Assembly (NCBI GenBank): GCA_036336715.1
Contig: JAYZFP010000215.1
Coordinates: 1-64,000, forward strand
Direction of reading: 5' to 3'
DNA length: 64,000 bases
Source: JABAAE01 sp036336715
Lineage (GTDB): Bacteria; Planctomycetota; Planctomycetia; Pirellulales; Pirellulaceae
Of this stretch, positions 17,693-26,653 are shown in pieces. Under the pieces are notes generated by a model that had not been told where the DNA came from, did no database searches, and was given only the letters and a program-made list of their open reading frames with translations. The first letter of the stretch is position 1. The number at the start of each line of letters is the position of its first letter. The position numbers were made by a program, and so were the translations under genes.

Positions 17693-20600
17693 ACGCGTCA
17701 GAAGGTTACCTCTCGTCGCGGTCCACGCCGACTTCCAGCTTCATTCCCGGGATCCGGGCCAATACGGAATCATTCTTGATTCCGTATTTTTGTTTCCTGT
17801 TGCTGACACTTGTCAGCCGGCCAGCGGAGGGTTTCGAACCACCGCGGCCTGACTCCGACTTCGAAACATCGGCAGCCGCACTCTTTTCCGCCCATTGCGT
17901 GGACTGCCACAACGGCCAGGAGAAAAAAGGGGGCCTGGACCTGACAACCATGAAAAGCGCCTTTCGCGGGGGCAACACGGGACCTGGCCTGGTCCCCGGA
18001 GACTTGAAAGGCAGTCAGGTCTGGGAGAGGATCCGTTCCGGAGAAATGCCGCCGCAGGAGAACAGTGCTCTTGACCAACGTCAATTGGAACGGCTCCGAA
18101 AATGGATCCTGGCCGGGGCGGAATGGCCCGCTGGTCGCCGCCTGGGCCCTTATGAATTCTCGACGGACAACAGGGGGGGAAAGGACTGGTGGTCGTTCCA
18201 ACCTTTACGTCGCCCCGCTCTTCCGTTTTCCGGAACCCTGAATTCCAACGGGAACCGGAGACCAGCCCATCCCGTGGACCAGTTCGTTGATCAGCGGATG
18301 TTGGCAACGCCGCTCTCCAGGTCGGGTCCAGCTACCAGAAGAGTGCTGATCCGGAGACTCTTTTTTGGACTGACAGGTTTGCCACCCACCCCCAACGAAG
18401 TAGCGGAGTTTCTCGACGATCGCTCACCGGATGCCTATGAAAAACTGGTCGACCGCCTGCTGGCCTCACCCCGCTATGGTGAGCGATGGGGAAGGCATTG
18501 GTTGGACATCGCACATTATGCAGACACCCATGGCTATGAACGGGACCAGAGGCGACTGCATGCCTGGCGTTACCGGGATTATGTCATTCAGAGTTTCAAT
18601 CTGGATCGCCCCTACGACGAATTTCTCCTGCAACAGATCGCCGGTGATATTCTCCAACCTGACAAGGTCGAGGCCAACATCGCGACCGGCTTTCTGGCCT
18701 GCGGCCCCTATGACTTTACCGGGATCGAAGAAACTGTCAGTGAAACCCTTCGGCGCCAGGCCATGGCGGATGACCTGGATGACCTGGTGACAACGGTCCT
18801 GACCTCGACGATGGGGCTCACCATCAACTGCGCCCGCTGCCACAACCACAAGTTTGATCCCATTCCCCAAAAAGACTACTACCGGTTGGCGGCGGTTTTC
18901 GCTGGAGTCTCCAAAAAGGACCGGGTCACTACCAGCCTGGAAGCATTCAGGCGTCTGCGCGATCGCAAAAAAACTCTCAACAGGGAGCTTTCGAGGGTGA
19001 ACCTGCAAATCAGATCCCTGGGAAAGACATTCGACCTGGCAGACGTTGTTGCCGGGGGAAATGGCTCGGGCAATGCGCCGGGGGGACTGGCACTCGATCC
19101 CCGAACCGGGATCTTTCTCAAGGGCAATACGGGAATGCTGAAGGATGTCAGGACCAACCGCTTCGTGCGGGGACTCTCCCGATTTGTCGACGGATGCTTT
19201 GTACCCGATGGTGAGAGGAACGAAAAAACGAAAGTCCAGATCACCTCCAGCGGGCTCAGGGTCGCCCTGCCGGGCACCAGTGGAGCTTGCTGGGACTACT
19301 TTCAAAAAGGCCCCTGTCATGCACAGGATTTCACGGATCTCGATGAAGTCGATTTCAACCAGGCAGGCCACACTCTGCTGAGCATCCATTCCAACAAGGG
19401 AATCACATTTGACCTGGAGGAAATCCGGAACCAGCTGGGCGTAACGAATCTCCGTTTTACTTCCACCATGGGATTTGGTGGCAAACATGCCGGTTCGTCC
19501 GCCGCAGTCCACATTTTTCTTGACGGACAAACGGTCTTTTCCAGAACGGGAGTCGGTCGCAGCAGCGGTGGCATTCCAATTGAGTTCGCGATCCAGCCCC
19601 GCCAGCGGTTTTTGACATTGGTGGTCACCGATGACGGGAACGGAATCGGCCACGACCAGATTTTTTTTGGGGATCCCTGGTTGCGGAGTGTCGAACCGGA
19701 AAACGGGGCCGTCGCAAAACAGATCCGGGAACTTACGGCTCGACGGGGTCAAATCGAGGAGGAACTGAAGTCGATCGACGAACCGGCCGAACTGGTTTTC
19801 GCCGCAGTTCCACGAGACAAAATTGAACCGGTTCACCTCCTGATCCGGGGGAATCCGGAGAACAGGGGCCCGGAGGTTGAACCGGGTGGATTGAGTTTGA
19901 TCGCCGGATCGAATCCCCGTTTCGGGGGCATCCGATCCAAAGAGGGCGCCCGGCGGAGGGCGCTGGCGGAATGGATTGTCGACTCCCGGAATCCGCTGAC
20001 TGCCCGGGTGATCGTCAATCGGCTCTGGCACCACCATTTCGGCCGGGGCATTGTGGAAACTCCCAGCGATTTCGGTTTTCTGGGAGGGAAACCCTCGCAC
20101 CCGAAATTACTGGATTGGCTGGCAAGTGAGTTGATCGAGCACGACTGGAGCCTCAAACACCTCCAGCGATTGATCGTCACCTCCGACACCTACCGTCAAT
20201 CGTCTTCCTCAAACCCCCTCGGCCTCCAGCTGGACGTGGAAAATCGCCTGCTCTGGAGATGGAGCCCCAGACGCCTCGAGACCGAGGCACTGCGGGATGC
20301 TGTCCTGGCCACCAGTGGAACCCTGAATCGCTCCTGCGGGGGGCCCGGTTACCAGGATTTCGAGTACGTGGACAAGTACGCTCCGGTCTACCGGTTTGTC
20401 ACCGCGGATCGGCCCGAATGGTGGCGGAGAACCGTTTACCGCTTTACTGTCAGAAGCGTACCGAATCGATTCATGAAGGTCCTGGATTGCCCCAACCCAT
20501 CCAGCCTGACCCCGAAACGAAACGAAACAACCACCTCCCTGCAAAGCCTGGCCCTTTTGAACAACCCGTTCATGATCGACCAGGCCCGCCACTTCGCGCG

Positions 20601-20781
20601 TCGCTTGCAGCGAACCGAGTCAACGACCAGCCTTCAGATCCAACTGGCATTCGAGTTGGCTTTTTCGAGGACACCCTCCAAACAGGAACTGGCGTCCTCC
20701 ATCCGGCTTGCCAATGAACACGGACTGTTCTACCTCTGCCGCGCGATCCTGAATGCCAATGAATTTGTCTATCTCGATTAA
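17668..20781 (+). CDS. PSCyt1/DUF1549/DUF1553 planctomycete cytochrome-type protein with NPCBM-like insert
   Basis: An exported protein of up to 1037 residues. In order, it has a hydrophobic leader (FCFLLLTLV, about 41-51), a PSCyt1 cytochrome domain with haem motif CVDCH near 79 and MPPQ near 127, and DUF1549 (about 195-410, LTGLPPTPNEVAEFL, RYGERWGRHWLD, and a second CXXCH in CARCHNHKFDPIP). An insert near 500-680 is followed by DUF1553 (about 744-1010, NPLTARVIVNRLWHHHFG). The insert (LLSIHSNKGITFDLEEI...HIFLDGQTVF...LTLVVTDDGNGIGHDQ) resembles an NPCBM carbohydrate-binding module. The GTG start at 17668 overlaps the previous gene, and TTG 17776 is an alternative. No ATG is available before the haem motif. 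It is paired with the DUF1501 gene 8 bases downstream. The enzymatic role is unknown. Confidence 0.88.
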   Translation: MPARKRTVDASEGYLSSRSTPTSSFIPGIRANTESFLIPYFCFLLLTLVSRPAEGFEPPRPDSDFETSAAALFSAHCVDCHNGQEKKGGLDLTTMKSAFRGGNTGPGLVPGDLKGSQVWERIRSGEMPPQENSALDQRQLERLRKWILAGAEWPAGRRLGPYEFSTDNRGGKDWWSFQPLRRPALPFSGTLNSNGNRRPAHPVDQFVDQRMLATPLSRSGPATRRVLIRRLFFGLTGLPPTPNEVAEFLDDRSPDAYEKLVDRLLASPRYGERWGRHWLDIAHYADTHGYERDQRRLHAWRYRDYVIQSFNLDRPYDEFLLQQIAGDILQPDKVEANIATGFLACGPYDFTGIEETVSETLRRQAMADDLDDLVTTVLTSTMGLTINCARCHNHKFDPIPQKDYYRLAAVFAGVSKKDRVTTSLEAFRRLRDRKKTLNRELSRVNLQIRSLGKTFDLADVVAGGNGSGNAPGGLALDPRTGIFLKGNTGMLKDVRTNRFVRGLSRFVDGCFVPDGERNEKTKVQITSSGLRVALPGTSGACWDYFQKGPCHAQDFTDLDEVDFNQAGHTLLSIHSNKGITFDLEEIRNQLGVTNLRFTSTMGFGGKHAGSSAAVHIFLDGQTVFSRTGVGRSSGGIPIEFAIQPRQRFLTLVVTDDGNGIGHDQIFFGDPWLRSVEPENGAVAKQIRELTARRGQIEEELKSIDEPAELVFAAVPRDKIEPVHLLIRGNPENRGPEVEPGGLSLIAGSNPRFGGIRSKEGARRRALAEWIVDSRNPLTARVIVNRLWHHHFGRGIVETPSDFGFLGGKPSHPKLLDWLASELIEHDWSLKHLQRLIVTSDTYRQSSSSNPLGLQLDVENRLLWRWSPRRLETEALRDAVLATSGTLNRSCGGPGYQDFEYVDKYAPVYRFVTADRPEWWRRTVYRFTVRSVPNRFMKVLDCPNPSSLTPKRNETTTSLQSLALLNNPFMIDQARHFARRLQRTESTTSLQIQLAFELAFSRTPSKQELASSIRLANEHGLFYLCRAILNANEFVYLD
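17761..17792 (+). terminator. strong intrinsic-terminator hairpin
   Basis: AATACGGAATCA (17761-17772) and TGATTCCGTATT (17777-17788) are perfect complements with loop TTCT, followed by TTTG. This 12-bp stem is the best terminator shape in the window. It lies after the DUF4912 gene but inside the apparent signal-peptide region of the PSCyt gene, so either the PSCyt start is misjudged or transcription is attenuated there. Confidence 0.75.
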
Positions 20782-20789
20782 GTCCGCTG

Positions 20790-22250
20790 ATGAAAAAAGT
20801 TGATCGATCGACAGCCCAGGCAACCCGTCCGATGGACCGCCGAGATTTTCTCTGGCAGGCGGGTGGCGGATTGGCCGGCGTTGCACTCACCAGCCTGCTG
20901 GACCAGGACGGTCTGCTGGCCAGTCCCGATCGGGATGCCGAACCGAAGCCGTTTCCCAACCGACCCGCAAAAGCCAAATCGGTGATCCAGATTTTTTGTC
21001 CGGGTGCCGTCAGCCATCTCGATACCTACGACTACAAACCCGAGCTGGACAAGCGAGACGGCAAGCCCTTTGACAACTCGGGCAAAGTCCAGTTTTTTGC
21101 ATCCAAACCTGGCAATTTGCAAAAGAGCTACTTTCGATTTTCGCAGCACGGGGAGTCTGGTCGCTGGCTGTCCAGCCTGTTTCCCCGGCTTGCAGAGTGT
21201 GTCGACGACATGGCATTTGTCTACTCGATGCACAACAAAAGCGCCCTGCATGGACCCGCTACTTTCATGATCAATACAGGCTTTACGCTTCCCGGTTTTC
21301 CATCGATGGGATCCTGGATTACCTATGGTCTGGGCAATGAAAACCGGGACCTCCCCTCTTTCGTGGTCCTGCCGGATTCCCGTGGCGTTCCACCCGGAGG
21401 ACCTGCAAACTGGGGCTGCGGATTTTTGCCGGCCCGGGTGCAGGGCACGGCGATTGAAGTCACCGCCGGTCAACCGCCGATCGCCGACCTGTACCCACCG
21501 CAGCAAAAGGGGATCACTCCCGGTGGCGAGCGTGAGATGAAATCTTTTTTGCGGCAATTGAACGCGCAGCACCTGCAGCAGCGAATCCAGCGGAGTGATC
21601 TTGAAGCTCGCATCGACGCCTATGAACTTTCTGCCAGGCTGCAGCTGAGCGCCCCGGAAGTCACCGATCTGAGCCATGAGACCCGGCAAACCCAAACCGC
21701 CTATGGCCTGGATGTCCCCGAATGGGAACCTTTCGGCCGACAGTGCCTGATGGCCAGGCGACTGGTCGAGAGGGGTGTTCGATTCGTCCAGGTATTCTGC
21801 GGTGCCGACAACATCGCGCCGCCGAGGCCCAACTGGGACGCCCACGAAGACCTGAAGGCCAACCATGGGCGACACGGTCCGTTGCTCGACTGTGGTGCCG
21901 CCGCTTTGATCCAGGATTTAAAACAGAGAGGACTGCTGGAGGAAACGCTGGTCCTCTGCACGACTGAATTCGGTCGGCAACCGGCTGCCCAGGGCAAAGG
22001 GCGGGACCATAACCCGGGCGCGTTTACCGCCTGGATGGCCGGCGGGGGCATCCGGGGAGGCGTCGCCTTCGGTGCCACCGACGAGCTGGGATTCAAGGCA
22101 GTAGAAAAGCCCACCTACAGTTACGATTTGCACGCCACCGTGTTGCACCTGCTCGGTATCGATCACACCCGGCTGACCTATTACCACAACGGCATTCGTC
22201 GCCGCCTGACCGATGTCCATGGTCAGGTCATCCGCGAACTGCTCAGCTGA
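20790..22250 (+). CDS. DUF1501 family protein with Tat signal
   Basis: The 486-residue product has a twin-arginine leader (MDRRDFLWQAGGGLAGVALTS), so ATG at 20832 is a possible alternative start. Family features include IQIFCPGAVSHLDTYDYKPEL, LPGFPSMGSWITYGLG, CTTEFGRQP and AGGGIRGGVAFGATDE, which fit the alkaline-phosphatase-like DUF1501 fold. It follows the PSCyt/DUF1549/DUF1553 gene by 8 bases, the characteristic planctomycete pairing. The cysteine/acid residues needed for a known hydrolase are not identifiable to me. Role unknown, probably polymer breakdown or surface biology. Confidence 0.92.
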   Translation: MKKVDRSTAQATRPMDRRDFLWQAGGGLAGVALTSLLDQDGLLASPDRDAEPKPFPNRPAKAKSVIQIFCPGAVSHLDTYDYKPELDKRDGKPFDNSGKVQFFASKPGNLQKSYFRFSQHGESGRWLSSLFPRLAECVDDMAFVYSMHNKSALHGPATFMINTGFTLPGFPSMGSWITYGLGNENRDLPSFVVLPDSRGVPPGGPANWGCGFLPARVQGTAIEVTAGQPPIADLYPPQQKGITPGGEREMKSFLRQLNAQHLQQRIQRSDLEARIDAYELSARLQLSAPEVTDLSHETRQTQTAYGLDVPEWEPFGRQCLMARRLVERGVRFVQVFCGADNIAPPRPNWDAHEDLKANHGRHGPLLDCGAAALIQDLKQRGLLEETLVLCTTEFGRQPAAQGKGRDHNPGAFTAWMAGGGIRGGVAFGATDELGFKAVEKPTYSYDLHATVLHLLGIDHTRLTYYHNGIRRRLTDVHGQVIRELLS

Positions 22251-22290
22251 ACCTGTTCCCGGTCCGAAAAGCCTTCGCCAGGAAAACTCC

Positions 22291-22318
22291 CGTGCGCAAA
22301 ATTCCGTGCGCAAAATTC
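22291..22318. repeat. 14-base tandem duplication between DUF1501 gene and leuC
   Basis: CGTGCGCAAAATTC occurs twice head to tail (22291-22304 and 22305-22318) in the 117-base convergent gap. The copies are identical. Confidence 0.9.
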
Positions 22319-22367
22319 CGTACGGCCGGAAATCAATACGAGTCACCCGAGTGTGCTTCTGGAATCA

Positions 22368-23783
22368 CTAGCCCCGGTAATCCCAATCACGAACGTCGAT
22401 AAATTTGCCTGTCACGGCGGCGGCGGCGGCCATGGCGGGCGAAACGAGATGGGTCCGCCCCCCTTTGCCCTGCCTTCCCTCGAAATTCCGATTCGACGTC
22501 GAAGCGCATCGTTCGCCCGGTTCCAGTTTGTCCGGGTTCATGGCCAGGCACATGCTGCAACCCGCTTCCCGCCATTCGAAGCCCGCTTCCATCAGGATCC
22601 TGTCCAAGCCTTCTTCCTCGGCCTGCTTTTTGACCACCCCACTTCCAGGAACCACCATGGCACTGACATCGGAGGAAACCTTGTGCCCTTTGGCAACCTT
22701 GGCCGCGGCACGGAGATCCTCAATCCTGGCGTTGGTGCAGGAACCGATAAAGACCCGATCCAGGGAAACATCCTGCAAACGGGCACCCGCTTCCAATCCC
22801 ATGTAATCGAGCGCGGCCGAGGTCGTCTTTCGGGCCAACTCGGTATCATGATCGGCGGGCGAAGGGATTTTTTCATCCACTCCACAAACCTGTCCGGGGT
22901 TGGTCCCCCAGGTAACCTGCGGCGTGATCTCCTTGCCAGCAAACAACTGGACCCTGTCATACTCGGCACCCGGATCGCTGGGAAGCTGTTTCCATTTTTC
23001 AACGGCTGCCTCGAAATCAGCAGGCACATTTTCCCGGCCCCGCAGGTAATCAAAAGTGATCTGGTCAGGAGCGATCATGCCGGCCCGGGCACCCGCCTCG
23101 ATCGACATGTTGCAGACCGTCATTCTCTCTTCCATCGAAAGGTTCCTGATCACGTCCCCCGTATATTCAAAGACATAACCGTTGCCACCCGAGGTGGAAA
23201 TCTGCCCGATGATGTAGAGGATCAGGTCCTTGGCAGTCACCCCAGGGGGCAATTCCCCGTCCACCCGCAGTTCGCAGGTCTGAGGCCGGGACTGCAAAAG
23301 AGTCTGGCTGGCCATGACGTGTTCCACCTCACTGGTGCCGATTCCGAATGCCAGCGCGCCGAAAGCTCCATGAGTCGCCGTATGGCTGTCCCCGCAGACA
23401 ATGGTCATTCCGGGTTGGGTGTAGCCCATCTCGGGGCCAATCACGTGCACGATTCCCTGGTGAATGCTGTCCAGGTCGTAAAGCCGGACGCCAAATTCCT
23501 GACAGTTTTTTCGCAGTGTGTCGACCTGCTGCCGGGAAACCGGATCGGCTATGGGAAGCCCACGATCCGTGGTGGGAATATTGTGATCGGGTGTGGCAAT
23601 CGTCAGTTCCGGGCGGCGCAGTTTTCTGCCTGCCATCCGCAGTCCTTCAAACGCCTGCGGACTGGTGACCTCGTGGACCAGGTGCAGGTCAATGTACAAA
23701 ATCGCCTGCTTGCCCTCTTCGTGATGTACGACATGCTGGTTCCATATCTTTTCAAACATCGTCTGCGGGGACGAAGCCATCAT
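22368..23783 (-). CDS. leuC: 3-isopropylmalate dehydratase large subunit
   Basis: LeuC, with LeuD, isomerises 2-isopropylmalate to 3-isopropylmalate in leucine synthesis. The 471 residues show the aconitase-family features: TMFEKIWNQHVV start, VCGDSHTATHGAFG, and the 4Fe-4S cysteines in VFIGSCTNARIEDLR and GCSMCLAMNPDKL. ATG 23783 has AAAGG about 7 bases upstream and overlaps the stop of a small upstream ORF (ATGA). leuD is not beside it: the downstream side is a DUF1501 gene in the opposite direction. Confidence 0.97.
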   Translation of the reverse strand: MMASSPQTMFEKIWNQHVVHHEEGKQAILYIDLHLVHEVTSPQAFEGLRMAGRKLRRPELTIATPDHNIPTTDRGLPIADPVSRQQVDTLRKNCQEFGVRLYDLDSIHQGIVHVIGPEMGYTQPGMTIVCGDSHTATHGAFGALAFGIGTSEVEHVMASQTLLQSRPQTCELRVDGELPPGVTAKDLILYIIGQISTSGGNGYVFEYTGDVIRNLSMEERMTVCNMSIEAGARAGMIAPDQITFDYLRGRENVPADFEAAVEKWKQLPSDPGAEYDRVQLFAGKEITPQVTWGTNPGQVCGVDEKIPSPADHDTELARKTTSAALDYMGLEAGARLQDVSLDRVFIGSCTNARIEDLRAAAKVAKGHKVSSDVSAMVVPGSGVVKKQAEEEGLDRILMEAGFEWREAGCSMCLAMNPDKLEPGERCASTSNRNFEGRQGKGGRTHLVSPAMAAAAAVTGKFIDVRDWDYRG

Positions 23784-23959
23784 GGAGATACCTTTCGGGT
23801 TTCATGGTTTTGAATGCGGATGAAGACCGCCTGGGACGGCTTTTTCGGATGGGTCCCTGGGGGTTGCAGTTTGCCCTGGCGATCGGCCACGGCGATTGGC
23901 GACAGCGATTGGGCCTGGGTGACCCAATCTTCCCAGCTACTGTCCTGGCGGCAGGGCAT
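23780..23959 (-). CDS. small ORF overlapping the leuC start
   Basis: A 59-codon frame from ATG 23959 ends with TGA inside the leuC start (ATGA overlap), the spacing of translationally coupled genes. An ATG at 24019 would add 20 codons. The product starts MPCRQDSSWEDWVTQAQSL and ends VFIRIQNHETRKVSP. Third-position GC looks similar to neighbouring genes, which favours real coding. I do not recognise it. It could be a small protein of the leuC operon or a regulatory leader, but leucine codons are few. The rest of the 345-base gap to 24128 (23960-24128) shows nothing I can name. Confidence 0.45.
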   Translation of the reverse strand: MPCRQDSSWEDWVTQAQSLSPIAVADRQGKLQPPGTHPKKPSQAVFIRIQNHETRKVSP

Positions 23960-24128
23960 GCAGGATCCAGCCCTTTTTTGACCAATTTCACCCGGAATTC
24001 CTGGAAATGCGATGGGCAAACCGTAGTTTTTTGATCAATCTTCTATTTCACAATATATCCGCAGTTTTTTTGTTTGGCGAGGAGAAGCGTTTGCCCGAGC
24101 CCCTCCGGCCTCGGGCGATCCGGACACC

Positions 24129-24911
24129 ATGAATTTTTGGGATGTCGCTGTGCTGTCGGTGATCCAGGGGATCGCCGAATTCCTCCCCGTCAGTTCCTCG
24201 GGTCACCTGGTGTTGGCCGGCCACTGGTTGGGAATTGAGGAAGCCAATGGAACGCTCAACATCATGCTGCATGCCGGGACGCTATTTTCGATCCTGGTGT
24301 TTTACTTTCAGCGAATTCTCAGGTTACTGCACGAGGATCGTCGTGTGATTGTCCTGCTGATCGTCGGCACCCTGCCGGGAGCCCTGCTCGGGTTCCTGGT
24401 CAAGAAGTACAGTGCCCAGTCGCTTGAAAATCCCTGGCTGGCGAGCTGGATGCTGATTGTCACCGGGGGGATCCTGCTGGCATCCCGACGGATCACCAGG
24501 GAAAACCCGATCGACTACCAGCAATCCAGCTGGGTCACCGCATTGATGATCGGCATGGCGCAGGCCTTTGCAATCCTGCCCGGAGTCTCAAGGAGTGGTT
24601 CCACCATTTTCATGGGGTTGCTGCTGGGGCTGAAACGCGAAGCCGCCGGTACCTTTTCCTTTCTGATGGCGATTCCCATTATCGCAGGTGCTACCGCATA
24701 CGAAATCTTTACGCTCAGCGGGGAGGGTGCGGGACCGGCACACTCACCCTGGCTGCTGTCGATCGGCGTGCTACTCTCTTTCGGGGTTGGCTATGTTTCG
24801 CTCTGTTGGCTGGTAAGCTTCATCCAAAAAGGCAGGTTCCATCTTTTTGCCTGGTGGTGCATCCCTTTCGGCATCCTCTCCCTGCTCCTGCTCTTCTTTC
24901 AGCAACCGTAG
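24129..24911 (+). CDS. uppP: undecaprenyl-diphosphatase UppP (BacA)
   Basis: UppP is an integral membrane phosphatase that recycles undecaprenyl diphosphate, the lipid carrier for peptidoglycan and surface glycans. The 260-residue protein has the family motifs IQGIAEFLPVSSSGHLVL near the N-terminus and ILPGVSRSGSTIFMGLLLG near residue 155, with about seven hydrophobic segments. Length is typical. ATG 24129 has no strong ribosome site. It is transcribed away from leuC and faces a sulfatase gene. Confidence 0.96.
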   Translation: MNFWDVAVLSVIQGIAEFLPVSSSGHLVLAGHWLGIEEANGTLNIMLHAGTLFSILVFYFQRILRLLHEDRRVIVLLIVGTLPGALLGFLVKKYSAQSLENPWLASWMLIVTGGILLASRRITRENPIDYQQSSWVTALMIGMAQAFAILPGVSRSGSTIFMGLLLGLKREAAGTFSFLMAIPIIAGATAYEIFTLSGEGAGPAHSPWLLSIGVLLSFGVGYVSLCWLVSFIQKGRFHLFAWWCIPFGILSLLLLFFQQP

Positions 24912-24968
24912 GACGGCGTGCGGGAGACAAATGCCAAATCCGACGATCCACCGACCAAGCCCGGAGCC

Positions 24969-26453
24969 TCAGAGCCGCTTGGGATTGAATGGTGTCGTGG
25001 GAGTTTTGCCCGATGCCTTGCGACGAAGTAGAACACTCAGTTGCCGGATGACCCGCTTCGCCTCGCCATCCGGCTCCCGGGCCAGGTTGTTGAATTCGAG
25101 CGGGTCCGCCTGGTGGTCATAAAGCTCGACTCCCTCCCGACCCTCGGCCCATTCGGTCAATCGCCATCGTTCCGTTCGGATGCTGCAACCCATGACCGGC
25201 TGTTGCAGACGGTCGTCCGCCGGACGAAGGACCTGCGTGATGGCATGACTGTTCCAGGGTCGAATCGGATCCTCCAGCAGGGGCGAAAGATCCCGACCGG
25301 CCAGGTTTCGGGGCGTTGGAACACCAGCCGCAGCCGTGATCGTCGGATAAATGTCAACGAATTCCACCACCCGCCGGCAGGCTTGGCCGTTGCCCTTTCT
25401 ACCGGGAACCCGGATGATCAACGGGGAGCGGGCCGATTGTTCAAACAGCGTTCTTTTCTGCCAGATGCCCTGGTGCTCCCCGAGATGGTATCCGTGGTCA
25501 CTCCAGAAGACGACAATCGTCTCCTTGGCCAGATCGAGCCGGTCCAGAGCGTTGAGAATCCTGCCAACCTGGGCATCGATAAAGGAGACACAAGCGTAAT
25601 AGCCCTGCGTAGCCTGTATCAGGGTGGTTTCCTTGAGACCGTAATGCGGCAGGGGACAGTTATGGGCAAATGCCGCGGTGGGAATGTCGCTGCGGTCATC
25701 TGCAGGTGCGTAGGGGAGCCTCAGATTCTGAAGTGGGTAGAGCCCAAAATACTTCTTGGGAGCGACGTAGGGTGTGTGTGGCCGAAAGAACCCCACCGCC
25801 AGAAAAAAGGGCTGTTCCGGGCTGTCCCGAAATTTCTTCAGCTCCCGGATTGCTTCGCTGGCCACCATACCATCGGTCTGCTCTTCATCGGTACCCTCGG
25901 CCGCCAGCCAACTCAGGGCAGCGCTGATCTTTCGATGGGGCTCCGCGTTGAACACCAGGTGCTCTTCTGACTTGTCGCGGCCTTTGGGATTGATCGTCCG
26001 GTCCCAGGAAGGGGGATCGTCAAAACCGTCAGTTCCGATGGAGGCAGGTACGTTGTAATGGTAGATCTTGCCGACCCGCACAGCCTCGTAGCCGGCGCGG
26101 CGAAAGGACTGCGAAAGGGTTACCGCATTGGGCAGCTCGTCGCGAAAATGCCGGTCCAGGTCATAGACTTTGATCTGATCGGGGCGGAGACCTGTCATGA
26201 CCGAAGCCCGCGTGGGATTACAAAGTGGCAACTGGTTGTAAGCCCTGTCAAAACAGACACCACTGGCTGCCAAACGGTCGAGGTGGGGTGTGCTTGCGAC
26301 CAGGTCACCGTAGCAGCCAAGCGTGTTGGCGAGGTCGTCTACTGCAATAAACAACACGTTCGGTTTAGAACTTTCTTCCGCAGGCATCCAGCTTGGACAA
26401 ACCATGCCGCAAAAGAGGACCAACAGGGACAGGAAGCTTGGACGGATGATCAT
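24969..26453 (-). CDS. exported sulfatase, iduronate-2-sulfatase-like
   Basis: The 494-residue protein starts at ATG 26453 (GGAG 6 bases upstream), with a signal peptide (FLSLLVLFCGMVCP). It has the metal-binding NVLFIAVDDLANTLGCYGD and the formylglycine motif CNPTRAS (C-x-P-x-R, needing activation of the Cys). The iduronate-2-sulfatase-like RPDQIKVYDL, FFLAVGFFRPHTPYV, WSDHGYHLGEHQGIW and a C-terminal ELYDHQADPLEFNNLA are also present. It would remove sulfate esters from sugars in the periplasm or outside. The substrate cannot be fixed. It is divergent from the FG-GAP gene. Confidence 0.93.
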   Translation of the reverse strand: MIIRPSFLSLLVLFCGMVCPSWMPAEESSKPNVLFIAVDDLANTLGCYGDLVASTPHLDRLAASGVCFDRAYNQLPLCNPTRASVMTGLRPDQIKVYDLDRHFRDELPNAVTLSQSFRRAGYEAVRVGKIYHYNVPASIGTDGFDDPPSWDRTINPKGRDKSEEHLVFNAEPHRKISAALSWLAAEGTDEEQTDGMVASEAIRELKKFRDSPEQPFFLAVGFFRPHTPYVAPKKYFGLYPLQNLRLPYAPADDRSDIPTAAFAHNCPLPHYGLKETTLIQATQGYYACVSFIDAQVGRILNALDRLDLAKETIVVFWSDHGYHLGEHQGIWQKRTLFEQSARSPLIIRVPGRKGNGQACRRVVEFVDIYPTITAAAGVPTPRNLAGRDLSPLLEDPIRPWNSHAITQVLRPADDRLQQPVMGCSIRTERWRLTEWAEGREGVELYDHQADPLEFNNLAREPDGEAKRVIRQLSVLLRRKASGKTPTTPFNPKRL

Positions 26454-26653
26454 GGAACTCCAAACCGGGGGTGATTCTGCATTCATCTTACACGGTCGCC
26501 GTGTGCGATGCTTCAGCTCCACCGCTTGAAGCCGCTGGGCCCCGGGCGGCTGAGGTGGGCCAGATCGAATCTCATCCCAGCTCGGTGCAGGGTTCGTGCG
26601 GGTCCGTTAGGATAGCGGTATCCCGACGCCCCTTCCTCTTTCTGCCATCCATC

